Shown: positions 13,101 to 26,391, counted from the first letter of the stretch. The stretch: 64,000 nucleotides of DNA from Zygnema cylindricum (GCA_037447655.1 JBBHKE010001566.1:62001-126000), one strand, 5' to 3'. Numbers and translations are program-made. The notes: generated by a model from the sequence alone, not told the origin.

Positions 13101-16100
13101 GTATGTTCTCTTCATGTCAATTCGAACAAAACAACCTTTCCGGTTGAAGTGTCCTTTCGCTGAACGGAAGTTCTATTGTAATACAATAGTTTTTTTTCTG
13201 TTTGAGGCAACTGTTTGTGTTGTTTCCTTGCTATTGAACATTTTATTTTTTGTTGTTAATGCATGTGGTCAGACTGTTGTCCACTCTTGTGGGTTGCATT
13301 TGTTTTTTACCCCGTGTTTAGATATGTCTTGCACAATGCAACAAGCTTTGATGAAAATATTTTGTGTTGCAGATTACCAAAGGTGTTATGGCCTATGTCC
13401 CCTCTGAGGTGAAAGAACTGCATAACCTGGTGGAGACAGAATTCCACCCGCTTGACCTTGCTGTTAAGGCTGAACCTTTAATAAGCAAGCTGTCTTCTCT
13501 TAGTGATAAGCTGTCATCAGCTTCTCCAATCCCAGAAGTCCAACTGGAGCAATATGCCCCTGCATTGGAGAAGCTCGCTACCCTTCGTCTCTTGCAGCAA
13601 GTAAGACTCAGCTTTGCGCACATCTGAAATTGCCGACCTTAAGTTCTTTGTGACTTGGCTAAAGAATATGGAATAATTGATAACTAGTTTGCTGCAATGG
13701 TTGCTCTCTATGTCTTTTGGGGTTTCATTTGATCATTTATCATTGTTTTCTGCTTTTTGCTTTGTGTCACAGACATCTCAAGTGTATCAGACGATGAAGC
13801 TTCGCAACCTCACACAGATGATTCCATTCGGAGGTTTGGATTACTTGGAGAGGCTGGTGGTTGATGCTGCCAAGTACAATTTCGTACAGATGAAAGTGGA
13901 TTATCAGTATAACACTGTCCACTTTGGAGGCTATGTAAGTGATTCCTAAATTTGTGTCCAGGGTCTTTTCACGTAGGAGAATACTTGGATACTTTAGCCA
14001 GTTACCCGACTGAAAATGGTTTCATGGTTTTTGGTAAAAAGCTGACTCTTTGCTGGTGAAGCAAAGGCAATGGATGACCATTTTGTAGCTTTCAGTTGGT
14101 TGAAGACATTTGTTAATTTTCTGAGCCTTGAAAGGTCATGGTTTTTTATTAGATGGATCAAAAGATTGACAAATGTTATTGTGACATAGAATGTTATGAA
14201 TCAGAGCTGCTTGCATGGAAGTTTGCAACACATGATTCCTAGTGTTTCACTCTTCAAGCCAAGCATTTGGACCAAGATATTGGAGCTTTTTTTTAGCTCA
14301 GAAGGCTCGTTGGTTCTAAGTTTTGCCGATGTACCAATCATTGCTGAGCGTGCATGTATTTGTTGGGAGTTGAAGAGAGGGGGAGAGATCGTGAGAGGGG
14401 TGATAAGGCAAAGCTCGTTTCGCCTTGGGATTCTTACCAGTTTTGGTTTTGAATTTTATAAATTGATGCTGAAATTTGAGGATTGCTAGACTTCTTCACC
14501 CATTTCTCTGCTGGAGAATCTAAAAGTATTGTTTTGTCTGCAGGATCTTGAATCGGACAAGGTACGGAATCATTTGGTTGTTATGACTCGCCGTCTGAGT
14601 AAGGCCATTGGGTTAATAAATCCTGCTCCAGCTGCCAAGCCCACCAAGAATCGTTTGCCTTTCAAGGAACTGCAAGTTGCAGTGGAGAAAGAGCACCAGA
14701 GGTTGCTTGCACGAAAAATTTTGATAGAACGACGGAAAGAGGAGGCAGAACGGGAGATTATCGAGAAGGTGAGAAAAGGGTCCAGAAACTTTAGGCAAGG
14801 TTTTGGATCACCTTTGTTTACATTTCTTGCACACAGTAAGAATCTGTCTGTTCCTTTTTAGTTGCTCCTGGCAAGGCCGATTTTTTGTATGTTCACAGCT
14901 GTCCTTATTATTGTTTGTGGAACACAGGAACGCGAAGAAAAGACAGAAAAGTTGAAACAACAGCGTCTCACTGAGGAGGCTGAGGCCAAGAGGCTCCAAG
15001 CAGAGCAAGCTAGAAGATTGGAGGAGCGCATTCGCAAGGAGCTCGAGGACAAGGAGTTGGCAGAAGCACGGGCCTTACTGGAGGATAAATTGAAGCGCGA
15101 GGCAAAGAAAAAGGGAAAGAAAGCTCCAGTGGAAGTGGTAAGCGTTATGCGTTTTTACCTTTGTATTGCAAATTATTTTTGGCTATTATTGATCTCTGCT
15201 GTATCACCAACTTGAATTCATGTCTCTTTGCTCTTAACTTTTTCCTTTGATCTTCCTTCATGTGCAGAATCAAGGTAATCATGATTTTTCTTTTTTACGA
15301 ATAAGTGATTGGGCAAATAACAAGTTCCTTCTTTTGTGAAGCAGGAGGGTAAGCTCGACAAGCAGTCTTTACTTCAGGCTGCTCTGGAGGAGCAAATCAA
15401 GGAGAAGCAGGAAATGGAAAGAAAGCTTCAGAAGACGGCAAAATTGATGGACTATTTGGAACGTGCTAGACGTGAGGAAGAAAGGCCTCTGATTGAAGCA
15501 GCGTATCAGAAGAAGCTGGTGGATGACCGCGTCTACCATGATCAGCAGTATGCAGTAAGTTTTTTCAGGATTAATCATGCATGACTATGTAATCAGCAAT
15601 TTATAATATAAAATGATAAAAGGATTGAAATCCCGGTTTTTGGCTTAATGTTCTTCTTTAGGGCTGGAAATTCAGTTGAACATGTTATCATGAGTTTGTT
15701 CACCGGGTTCATGACTGATTTTGACTAAATCATGTCAATGCCCAAATTTACTAATTGCTTTCTTTTTCTTTTGTGGCTGGGACTTGCAGTTATTGCTGGA
15801 GCAGAGCAAGCAACAGCATGTATTGGACCTGGAAGAAAAGCACCGCCTTTCTCGCATGATGGCTGACAAGGTGAGTTTACAATTTCTGTTCGAGGTTTCC
15901 TTGGGTTGTGGGTTAGCCTTGTTGGCTGGTTGTGAGTGTCATGTACTTTTTGTGTATATTACATATTTATGGTTGTGAGTTAGTCTCCTTGAATGTCAGG
16001 TATTGTTTGTGGGTATAGTACACCGCGAATCGTAATTAGAGTAAATTACTCTAATTCGGTCGCTCGAAATTTCGACTCTATCACTTGAAATAGAGTAAAC

Positions 16101-18293
16101 GATTCTAAATTTTTCATCATTCTATTTAAGGTAAAGTTTAATTAGCATTTTTAATTCTCTTATAGGTTCGTTTTAAATAGTGTGGAGTACGGACGGTGTC
16201 AGACCGTGCAAAATTGTACTTTTTTAAGTAAAAAAGTACAAATAATGATTTAATACAGGCCGTTATCATGTAATTGCGCTTTAACAAACCGCGTAGTGCA
16301 AACGTCATAGTGACGATAAACTGTACGTTTTGCCAAATTCTGTACGAATACCTTATTTACAGTAGAAGATATTAGCGTGCCAAATTAAAGTACTTAAATA
16401 AATTAGAGTAAACTTCATAGTTGAAAAAGCTCTATCACATAAATTAGCGTTAATTACTCTAATTTTTTTTTCAAGTTTTTGTACTCTAATTTTTTCATTA
16501 CTCTAATTACAATTCGCGGTGTACTGATTGACTGATGTACCAATGTCCTACTGTGCCTTTATTTTGTTTCTGTATGCTTTTAGTTCATTCATGGATGAAT
16601 GTTACTGATCAACTGACAACATTTTTTGAAGAGAAATTAAGTTTGTTGTATGGGTATTTTTGAGGAATGCCGGTGAAGATTGGCCGAAGGGAGAAGAGAG
16701 AAAGTGGTTACTGGATATTCTGTTTTTGTTTAGTGCTCAAAGTAGGACATTTTCCATGGACGTGGTGAAAGACATTTTTTACCAGCAGGGATCTGGGTCT
16801 ATTCGAACCCAAGAGACAAATAGTTGCGAAATGACGGTATTTCAGTTGTTTAGTCTCTTTTTTTTTTCTTTTCTTTTTGGGCTGTGTTTTAAGAGTTTTA
16901 AGAATAAGTCGTTTCAAGAATGTCATGTGTTCTCTGGTTTGATATTTGTTTTAATTTGGCCGTACTTTAGGAGTTATTTCAAGGATATCATGCTTTTTCG
17001 TGTCTGATTTTTTATTTTCCTCCTTTGGCTTCCTCAGGAGGAGTTCCAAGAACAAGTCATCTCAAGGCGCCGTGGCGAGTTTGAGCGTCTCAAACGTGAG
17101 AGGGAAGAAAAGCTCGCAGAAATTCGGGAAATGAAGCGAGCAGAAAGGCTACAGCTTCGTAAAATGGAATACTATAAGAGACAGGAAGAGGCAAGGGTAC
17201 GAAAGCAGTTGGAGGAAGAGTTGGCAAGGAAGCGAGAAGGTGAGAACTTTGCTCCTTGTTTTTTGGGTCTCATTGCATACAGTATGCTTAAATGTTTAGT
17301 GTTTAATAGGGTCTGTTATTGTTGTAGAGAAGTTGCTGAATTATGCGTTTCAGATTTCTGCAGACTAACGCTGCTTACAGTAAAATTGTTTTTATCAGCT
17401 CTCTTTAATTTTCCGTTTTCTTTCTATCTTGCTATCATTTTCTCCTTTTTTTTTAGTTGCGCAGCATGACTTGCAGGCTTCACAGCTTAATTTTGTACTA
17501 TTTTTTTTTTAACCCTGCTATATATTCCTGTGCAATATAGTCTTAAGGTAATTGGAGTGTTGAGATACATGGCTCAATTCTTTTGTTTATAGTACCTTAC
17601 ATGCTCCTTTCTTACCGGTTTTTGTTGGGATCTCAGAGGAGGAACGAAAGAGGAAGGAGGAAGAGGAGAGACAGAAGAAGCTGGATGAGATCGCTGCCAA
17701 ACAGCGCCAGCGAGAGCAAGAAGCTGAGGAAAAACTACGAAAAGAAAAGGCTGAGATCTTAGCCCGTGAGGAATCTGCGAGGTCTTCTCGATTCGTGCCT
17801 TCGGCTCTTAGAAGGGGCCCAGAGGCGAAGGAGCCAGAAAAGTGGAACCGTAATACAGAAGACCGTGAACGACCTGTTGAGAGAGAGAGACCCCTCAGAA
17901 TCAGATCGTGTCCCTCCACCTCGTAGGGATGTCGGGGGAGGAGACAAATGGACGCCTTCTTCTCGAAGCCGAGCTGATACAGCTCCAGAGGAAAGAGAGG
18001 CTCCACGAGATAAATGGGTCCCTGGTCCTCGACGAGAAGCTCCTCTTGGGAGAGACGATGGTCCTAGGAGACCGACTTTCGATCGACCTTCAGCTTTTGA
18101 TCGACCTTCATCGGATAAGTGGGGAGGAGGAGGAGGAGGAGCCCGACGACCGGAAGAACGATGGAGTGGTGGACCTTCACGAGATCGTGAACCTATTCGA
18201 GAACCAGCTCGTGAACCAGCTCGTGAAGGTGACGCACCTCCATCTTCAGGAGCTCCTAGTGATGGCAAATGGAGGCCTAAGTTCAGAGGTTAA
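10181..18293 (+). CDS. EIF3A: translation initiation factor eIF3 subunit a, 13 exons, one frame break
   Basis: Scaffold subunit of the eIF3 complex on the 40S ribosome. Exons: 10181-10226, 10732-11213, 11506-11721, 12415-12783, 13071-13100, 13373-13600, 13773-13934, 14544-14768, 14928-15137, 15345-15554, 15790-15870, 17038-17239, 17637-18293. The N terminus ([20 protein letters not shown]) and blocks such as [30 protein letters not shown] and [20 protein letters not shown] are typical of plant eIF3a. A PCI domain spans roughly residues 310-500. Long charged coiled coil follows, then an Arg/Pro/Asp-rich tail ending [10 protein letters not shown]. Total length is about 1,040 codons, slightly longer than usual. 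Exon lengths sum to 3,118 nt, one more than a multiple of three. The break is in the (GA)n run at about 17,878-17,890: the upstream frame hits TAG at 17,924, while the next frame continues with plausible eIF3a tail to TAA at 18,291. Intron 11 contains a MITE. Confidence 0.95.
16021..16521. mobile_element. 501-bp TA-flanked MITE in eIF3a intron 11
   Basis: Starts CACCGCGAATCGTAATTAGA and ends with the near-perfect inverse (TCTAATTACAATTCGCGGTG), with TA on both sides. It has no ORF. The same 0.5-kb family occurs at 53,002-53,507 and 54,703-55,202 with conserved internal sequence (AGTGTGGAGTACGGACG). A TA target duplication and short TIRs fit a Tc1/mariner-like non-autonomous element. Confidence 0.85.
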
Positions 18294-20380
18294 TTTGCCA
18301 TTCACTAAGGATTTTACTAAGGATAAGGGCTTACAAAGGATTTTACCAAGGAAGGGAAATGGTTGTGGCCCATCGACACTTTTTCTGATGTGGCGGTCTA
18401 TTTCATTTGATGATGGAGTAACTTAAAACTCGAAGATCGTATTCCCGAGTAACATGATGTGATGTATCTTGTAAGAGAAGAGAGAATAGATGCATTGTTA
18501 CTTCCCAATTGGAGGTTGTAAGGTTTGAAAGGATATACTAGAGCCTTTTTTGAGGGGCGTCATGTTGTTGACGTCTTTGTTTTTAGCTGGTGCCTTTCAT
18601 GTACCTTAATGTTCAAGGATTTTCTACGGAGAGGGAGAGGGAGAGAGGAAAGGGGAGAGAGGAGAGAGTGTTCTGGTGTTGGGTGAGGTGGAAGTGGTCA
18701 GGCAGGTTGACGTTGCTCTAGTGCAGGATTTGTCCTTAGCTTGTTGACCGTCTGTTTTAAGTTTTTTTTCATCAGCTTTTTGTCAAAAATGGTGTTGGAG
18801 AAAGTATGGAGGGTTAGGGTGTCTGAGTAGCGGTCATGCTGGAAAACTAAGTGAAGATCAGCTTTTAATATAAATCCTGTAATTTGTTCTTTTCCTCGCA
18901 TTGTTTTTTACAACAAGCTTAAGGGCCAATCTTGTTGAATGAACCTGCAATGTGGATTTCATTGCGGTGATGACTCTTTGTGCTGCTCAAATTCTTTTCG
19001 TGGGAATGGGTATTGGGTAGTATATTTGATTGTTAGAGAACCAATATCTCTCCTCGTGTTTTCCTCTTCTCCTAAGTAATACTTATAAATTTACAGGCTG
19101 GCACTAGCTTCTACATGGTGGTGTTTATGTCTCCTCCTTTCGCTTCTGCCATTGTCCCTTTTCTTGAAGTGTTTGATTCTGATGGTAATGACTTTTTTTA
19201 CGAACTGTTCATTCAATTTTTTAATCAGTTCATGTAATTGCAGGTCATTTGCTGGAAATCACTAAGCAAAATACCTGAATCAGAACATGATAGATATTAT
19301 TGTCAGGCTACATGTTGGGGCAAATCTTAGCATGAGCAAAAGCAAAGCTAAGTAGTGGTAGTAGATTAGCAACAGGTTTACACGACTACCAGCCAAACAT
19401 AATATCTACATCCTTCTAATAGAAGGATTATACTTCTTAGTAAAAGGGGTATAAAGGAGTATATAGGAGTAAGGAGCGTCATTTTCTCCTTCTTAGCGTA
19501 CCAAACTGCCATTTAAGTTTATTTGAGAAAACTTGAATCTCGTAATACTGCTGTAGCTTTTGGTCATCATTTCATCATTTCTGGACATATAGCATATGGC
19601 ATTTGAAGGCTTTATTCTTTCTACATTTTTGGTTGCATGGAGTTTAGATCCTCAACTGTTTACTGGATTAGATAGTCACCAACCACAATAGTTTTACACA
19701 TACCATTCTCTCCTGGCCATCCTTGAAAAGAACCAATCTTCCACAATTTGGTAGCTCTATGGCACGTGTGTCCCTAAAGTGCTACGTACAAACGTGAAAG
19801 TTTCAAATACAGATGTATGAATAGTAGGGTACTAAAACTTGGGCATCATAAACCTATCAATGCTTTGTTGACCTGAGGTAAATGGCAGCTTACATTCCAG
19901 TCATGCCCTTGAACCAAAAAGTGTCAATTATGCATAAATGGCAGTTTACATCTCCGGCATCTCCTTGAACTCAAAAATATATGCATCACAATATATTAAC
20001 CATGAGTTAACCTCAGTTGCATTTTTAACATTCCTTTGAATCAAAAAACATGGCAAGAAAGCCGAAAACGTTCAGCCGACAAATTTAAAACATAACAAAA
20101 ATTGTTTAAAGTGTCGATTCCATAGAATTGCAGGAAAACCTGTACGCTCGCTACTTATTAAAGCACACTTGTTGATCAATGCATCATATCTCAAGTCATT
20201 TTGGAGCCAGGGAAATTTGTTCCAGTGATTGGATGCATAAAGCCAAATAAAAAGAGTTCCATTACATTCTTTAACTGTTCCATATTGAAACAAAGTTTAA
20301 AAGCTTAAAATATAAAAACGTATGTTGATGTAGGATTTGATCAGGTAGCGTTTCATTTTTTGCAGTTTCCTGGTTTCGAA
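18294..20380. other. convergent intergenic region, no gene seen
   Basis: Lies between the stop codons of eIF3a (+) and MND1 (-). It contains a purine-rich patch at about 18,627-18,670 and AT-rich sequence; no ORF has recognisable similarity. Confidence 0.6.
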
Positions 20381-23300
20381 TTATTCCACATAGTCCAAGT
20401 CTTGTGTGATGCCCACCTGACGTTTATTTCAATATGTTAGTTTCCAAACTTTGGGAATATATGCAGTTCTTCCATATTATGAAGGATGCAATTGTTTGCA
20501 GTTGTTTTTTGTTTCTTTGACCTTGTGTGACATTTTTCGCTTTCGTTCTGCCTTTTTTTCCTTTTTTCATTCCATGTACTCCGATAGTTTACTATCTCAC
20601 ATTTTTTAATAAAGCTTATTGGTATTATTATTAAGGAAAAGAGGAGTTCGAATCCACAACGTCTTTGTTAAAGAAATATATGAAACACGGACAACACCTG
20701 TTGATGGACCATCTCACTTGTAGAAAACAATAACAACAAAAAAAGACAAAGAAAGGGAAGGAAAAAAACAAAAAGAACAAGACAAAAAAAAAAAACAACA
20801 ACAAAGAAAGAGGAGATCAAGACCCACCTCTTTATACATGCCCACGAGCTCGTCTTTTGCTTCAGGATATGTTTTATTGCACCATTGCTGAAGGGCAAAG
20901 ATGTTGTCTGTCATGGAAGAATTTAAAGTTTTTTTTTCCTAAAAAGTAAGTTTCTTGTGGAAAAAGCTCCACCAATCATGTGTGCATCATTTGTTAAAGA
21001 CGCCAACCATCCATTATGTAAAACGTAAAAAAATGTACAAAAATTTACAAAAAAACACCATATCTAAAATTTTATGTTGAGCAGTTCTATTCCACAAAGC
21101 ACAAAAACATTATTTACAGATGCAAAAAAAACTGTGATAATAGTACAACAATAATGTATAACGTTCTTCACTTACGTTCTGCCCTTTTTCCCTTTTTTTA
21201 TTTCCAGATACTCAGATGGTTTACTGTCGCCCATTTTAAACATATCTTATTTTAGTATTGCAGCAATTAGATTGTTGATGCCCAATAGCATCGCATTTTT
21301 GATAAATCTTAATTGTATGACAGCGATAAATTATTGATGCCCAAGAACATTCTTTTCCCTTAAAACACTCAACTCACCTGTCCATCGGTTGATCGCATCA
21401 TGTGCAACAATTGCTGCCTTTCCTGCAACATGGAAATTCCTAGTTCAGTTCAAAATTAGTCACATTATTGTAAGTAATACGCATTACAACGGGCGATGGT
21501 AGACTATCTGAGTACTTGATAAGGAAAACGAAGATGAAGGGCAAGACGAAGGTGAAAATTGTCACACGAGATCAAACGAGCAAAAGATAAAGAACCACAA
21601 CGGTAATTGTTTCGACGATGGAGATGTATAACTGTTTCAGCGATCAAATTTTTGCCTCATTTAGAAACATTGATTATACTGTAAGAGAAATATGGACGAA
21701 GAGACGTACTTTTCTTGTCGAGAACTTCTGGATCGTTGTCAGCGTAGTGCTCCAGTTCCTTCTGCACAGTATAAAACGACCATGTTTATGTCAGACGACG
21801 TTGAAAAAAAAGTACAAAAACATTAAAAAGATAATATTTTTAAAAATTAAGAATCATTCCAGCATTGTGCTTCGAGTAAATAAAGGTTGTAAAGTCGGGC
21901 TAACCATCATGTTTTTGTTTGCATCCTCCAAGGACTTTAATAAACTTAATTTAGCTTCCCGATCAGCCTGGAGCAAGTCAACAAATAAGATTGTTAAAAT
22001 TCTCATTAGTTTAAAGTAACCACTACAGCCACTGGATAAGTACACTGCCTACCGCTGTTAGAGTTTATAACTCTAATTTGAGTGCGTCTTTTTTTTACCC
22101 AAAATCATAATTAGTGTTAATAACAATATCTAGTTATGTGGCCAATAAGCACGTGACATAACATAATTCAGTGTAGATAATTTAATAAAGTGTTAACGAT
22201 AACAATTCACTGACTTTAATAACGATGGGCTGTGTATTACTGTACAACCAATTTCCATGCTTCAGCCAGATGAATAGACTTCAAAACTAGCAGCAAAAGC
22301 TTGTTGGTGGACAAAATGGCCAAAGCTTTCAAAATTAAGGCTCACAGAATCTGTTCTCTCTTTCTTCAGAGTCTCCAATCGTTTTTCTAACTCTTCATGG
22401 CGAATTGCAATTGCCGCTCTTTCAGATTCAAGTTTCACTTTTGTGTGACGTAACTGGGGGAAGGTTGCAATTCAAATCATTAGTCCATCTACACTATGGG
22501 TCAAATCATCCATCTACTGTAAACAGTATTTTATGGATCATAGCAGAGTTCAAACATGCAAAAAAAATCTGGAAACTCTATATGCAGTTATACCGTACTA
22601 TACATATAGTTTAAACACTTTTTCGAACTGAACGGGCTAACGAGACATGGGGTTTCATTTTTTTTTAACACATTTGAACTATGGACCATAGACAGAATGA
22701 CCAGCAGCCACACTTGTATTCACAATGTTCAAGATGTTGCTGATGTAACTCTATATTTTGCTCTGCGATTCTGAAAGAGTTTAATTCAACATCTTCTGAT
22801 GAAACTTTTTTTTTTATAACATCCAAATAATGCTCCTGCCATGATTTTGTATCATACAGAACGTCACAATGTAATCAACGAATGAAAAGGCACCAACGTC
22901 AAATGCATACCATATTGGACATCAGACCAGCCACCGTTTTCCAAATATGAACGTTTTTCAAATTTATGGATCGTTAAGACAATGTGTTACTTCCTTTCTT
23001 CATCTGTAAAAAGTTGTTTACAAACCCGATTGCCGGCCTGACTTGGGAAAGACCAGAAATACACCGAGGAGCCGATTTTGTCTTTACATACAAGATCGTC
23101 GTCTATAAGGCTCTGAACAACATCCTTGACGCTTTGGCTTATTACCCCTTTAGATGGACCCTTCTTCTCCAGTTCTTTCAGCTGACCCAAGAAACCAACC
23201 CAGTAGTTCCATGAAATTTATCACAAAGAACCGACTTATTTTCAAATAAGTTTACATCAATAAAATACCGGAAGTGCAACTAGTTGACCAAAAAACAGAA

Positions 23301-23946
23301 TCGGCATCAGACCTACCTGTTGCTACCAAAAGACAATGTAAATATGATATCATTTTTTTTAGAAGTAACAAAAACAGATACTTGTAGGCCGAATCTGGAG
23401 AAAGTAGAAAAATAGAAAGAGGTTGTAGAGAATAGGCAAGAATAAGCACAAAATAAAAGCCTGCAATTAGGAGACCTCGTAGATGTAGGATTAGAATGTT
23501 GAAGGTAAATGTGCTGATTTTAGCTACGTTTTTAAGGTCGTAAAGACCTTGTTGCAATTTTTTTTGCATATTGAAAGGAAATGATTCAAAATTGGTTCCA
23601 GGAATAAAATGGACAATAAGCTGTAAATTATTGCCTCCGTAGGGAAAAATTACATTAAGTTACACAAAAGAAAAAGAAAAAAGCTATTTGGCCACCAACA
23701 ACTTGACTGCTATTTTTTGTAACTTGTAGGGAAAACAGAGCAAGGGAATGTGGATTGAATCCAAGAAGATCCACAAGAAGACAACATTCACCATTTTCGC
23801 TGATCATACTGCTGGTACAAAAAAAATAAAGGGAAGATGTTGTAAATGTCCGCCCTCACCTGGAAAAAATCTTGTGTTTCGTAAAAAATCTCAAGCATTT
23901 TCTCCCTCTTGTCATCGAGAGATAAGCCCCTTTTCTTGGACTGCAT
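20381..23946 (-). CDS. MND1: meiotic nuclear division protein MND1, 8 exons
   Basis: Partner of HOP2 in the heterodimer that stimulates RAD51/DMC1 strand invasion in meiotic homologous recombination. Exons: 23946-23860, 23181-23026, 22453-22346, 21967-21905, 21761-21710, 21422-21378, 20907-20828, 20416-20381, all GT-AG. They total 627 nt, giving 208 residues, close to human MND1 in size. Seen directly: N-terminal KKRGLSLDDKREKMLEIFYE, the winged-helix block GPSKGVISQSVKDVVQSL, a central coiled coil (residues about 82-155) with HYADNDPE, then DAINRWTDNIFALQQWC and the short last exon VGITQDLDYVE. The gene looks complete and intact. Intron 3 holds a 192-bp MITE. Confidence 0.95.
22043..22234. 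mobile_element. 192-bp MITE in MND1 intron 3
   Basis: Terminus CACTGCCTACCGCTGTTAGAG on the left is matched in reverse by ...GATGGGCTGTG on the right, flanked by TA on both sides. It shares the internal TIR segment ATCATAATTAGTGTTAATAA with the element pair at 2,223-2,612. Confidence 0.75.
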
Positions 23947-24189
23947 CCAAAAAAACTACCTATCATGTTTTAATTTTTTTTGTAAATTTGAACTGAGAGT
24001 AGACCACTCGAGTGTGCGAGCTTGCGCCCTTCACAACTAGAACAACAAATTAGCGAATTACTTCACTCATTTTCTCTTATCACCTCTTTTTCTTACTATA
24101 TTTCTCCAGAATCAAGATTAAAAATAAACAGCAGTAGCACCAAACATGCCTCTTGCAATAGAACTTTCATAACATTTTAATGAACCTAC

Positions 24190-25085
24190 CGATTCCTCAA
24201 AGTGTGCCAAGAATTTTAGACGCAAACTCGGAAAATTTACCATTTTTTATGTCAATCATCAACCTAAGGATGGTAAAACAGACAAGTCCATAAAGATTCT
24301 CAGCTTCAAGTGATATATTTGTTTGCAACTGCACTGATTGCAATAAATAAATGAGCATTCCATATCCATAAAAATGCAATTTTATCATCATCCATTCTTC
24401 TAGTGTTTCCACAATCAATATTGATATTTGAGGCGCATGACAGAACAAGTTTCAACAATTACAGAGCTGGAAATAATGAACAGTGAAACAAGAAAACGAT
24501 AAGCAGGAAAGAGACAAAGGGCATAAATGACGAGAAAAATATTGGTTTGGTCAGGAACAGTCGTTTTAGCAATCATTAGATTTCTCGAGGTGCGCTAAAA
24601 AATCCTATAATCATACTCAGTAAATACAACATTTTTTATGTCAGTCATCAACCTATGGATGGCAAAACATACAAATGGACAAAGGTTTCCAGCTTCAAGA
24701 CATGCCTTCGTTTGCAACTGTATTACAATTGCTAGCACTAAAATTCTTAGACATAATTTAAGGCAAATACGATATTTCTCATGCCAATCATCAATTTAAA
24801 GATGGAAGAACTAGCTAAACCACAAGTATTCTCAGCTTCAAGGCATAACTTTGTTTGCAACTAAATTGAAACTGCAGTGAGCCACTGAGCATTCCAAATC
24901 CATAAATATAAAATTGCTGTAGCCGTCGTTTTTAAAAGATTTTTAAAATCCGGTATATACTTAGAATTCAGTCTAGAATTCACCAAGTAAATGTCAACAA
25001 ATCCACCTTTTCGATTCTCAGCCTCAAGTCAAGAGTATGTTTGCAACTGTATTGCAACTGCAGTAAGCCACTGAGCATTCCATTT
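24190..25085. repeat. four degenerate repeat copies upstream of MND1
   Basis: Units beginning TTTTTATGTCAATCATCAAC and containing TCAGCTTCAAG then TTTGCAACTG, often followed by CACTGAGCATTCCA, occur near 24,235, 24,633, 24,772 and (partial) 25,010. Spacing is irregular, so this is an eroded tandem or segmental repetition. No gene is seen in it. Confidence 0.6.
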
Positions 25086-25098
25086 CTAAAAAGGGTTA

Positions 25099-25102
<4 letters not shown>

Positions 25103-25169
<67 letters not shown>
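25103..25169. repeat. (AT)n microsatellite
   Basis: About 67 bases of uninterrupted AT dinucleotide. Confidence 0.95.
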
Positions 25170-25172
<3 letters not shown>

Positions 25173-25252
25173 CACTGTTATTATTCTATATACAACACTA
25201 TTAGTTATCTAAGAGCTTCAGAATCAGCGTATCAGCTAGGACTCAGCAACTA

Positions 25253-25468
25253 CACCTTGAATCGTTATTAGCGTCAATGTTTTTTTCGCCACTAAAAACA
25301 TCTTTTCTCCGTACACCCTTGTTGGGTTTTCAATTGAGACCGCCAATCGGAAACTGAGAATGTTATCTTTCAATCGAAACCGTCAGATCCACAATCCTAC
25401 AAGTGTGTACAGAGAAAAGATGTTTTAAGTGGCGAAAAAAACATTGACGCTAATAGCGATTCACGGTG
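25253..25468. mobile_element. 216-bp foldback MITE
   Basis: Terminal inverted repeats of roughly 65-70 bp (left CACCTTGAATCGTTATTAGC, inner arm ACATCTTTTCTCCGTACAC) leave only a short loop, so the whole element can form a hairpin. TA flanks both ends. A degenerate relative lies at about 43,220-43,424. Confidence 0.85.
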
Positions 25469-25902
25469 TAAATGTCAACAAAAGCAGCCCTTCAAGAAAA
25501 TTGAGGAAACCTACCATCTTTCCTTTTCGAAATTTTTACAGCTTGAGCTTCAGGAAATCAGATTTTCAGTAGCTGTAATAAGAAAGATTTTCAGGAATTT
25601 GGGAAATGGGGTAATGTAAAACAGTCTTCAACTTTGGATTGTGCTTCAACTTTTGCTGTCGTCGGTAAGGCGATATTATTTGTTTATTGCAAGGAACATA
25701 TGCAACCATTTGAGTTTATATAAGGCGGCAATTCAAAATTTCAATGAACTACTCATTCTATCTTCAAAACGTGCGACCATTGTGTGCCCATTCCGTACAT
25801 GGAACGGAAATTTGTCATGAAGCGGAAAAGTTCGTCCGCACGAAATTTCCCATATATTTTAGTAATTTTGCGCGACCTCCGCATGAAATGTCCGCACAGC
25901 TA

Positions 25903-26391
25903 CACCGTGAATCGCTATTAGCGTAATAAAATAGATAGCGTAATGAAACAATTAGCGTACTTTACGGTAAATTGGGTTTTTTAGGGTACACAATGATACT
26001 AATTTATCATTAACTCTAATTTGTAAACTGCTTTGTAAAAAATTTCGGAACATAATATGTCCACACTAAAACATGTAAATGTACGAAATTGTTCAAATCG
26101 TACGCCGTCGCGTTTTTTTGACATCCGCGTATGCCGGAAAATATTTACGCAATTACATATTATTAAATTTTCTGTACTTTTATATATAAAAAGGTACGGA
26201 ATAATACGAATCTGACAGTCCGTACACTACACTATTTAAAAGGGTACTAAATTACAGTTATGAACCGTATTGAGCGGGGTACCTCAAATAACGTTAAGAA
26301 ACATTTAGCGTACTTTATTCTATTTGAGAATTTGCCGAAAAAAAAGAGGTACCCCAATTAGCGTCATGTACGCTAATAGCGATTCGCGGTG
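25903..26391. mobile_element. 489-bp TA-flanked MITE
   Basis: Left end CACCGTGAATCGCTATTAGC, right end GCTAATAGCGATTCGCGGTG, with TA on both sides. Internal sequence resembles the copy at 54,109-54,627 (for example TTGTAAACTGCTTTGTAAAA in both). No coding capacity. Confidence 0.85.

Noticed and set aside
15268-15274. 7-nt microexon (AATCAAG) between eIF3a exons 9 and 10
   Set aside because: It has AG and GT borders, but including it puts the next exon into a frame with an immediate TAA; exon 9 joins directly to 15,345 in phase.
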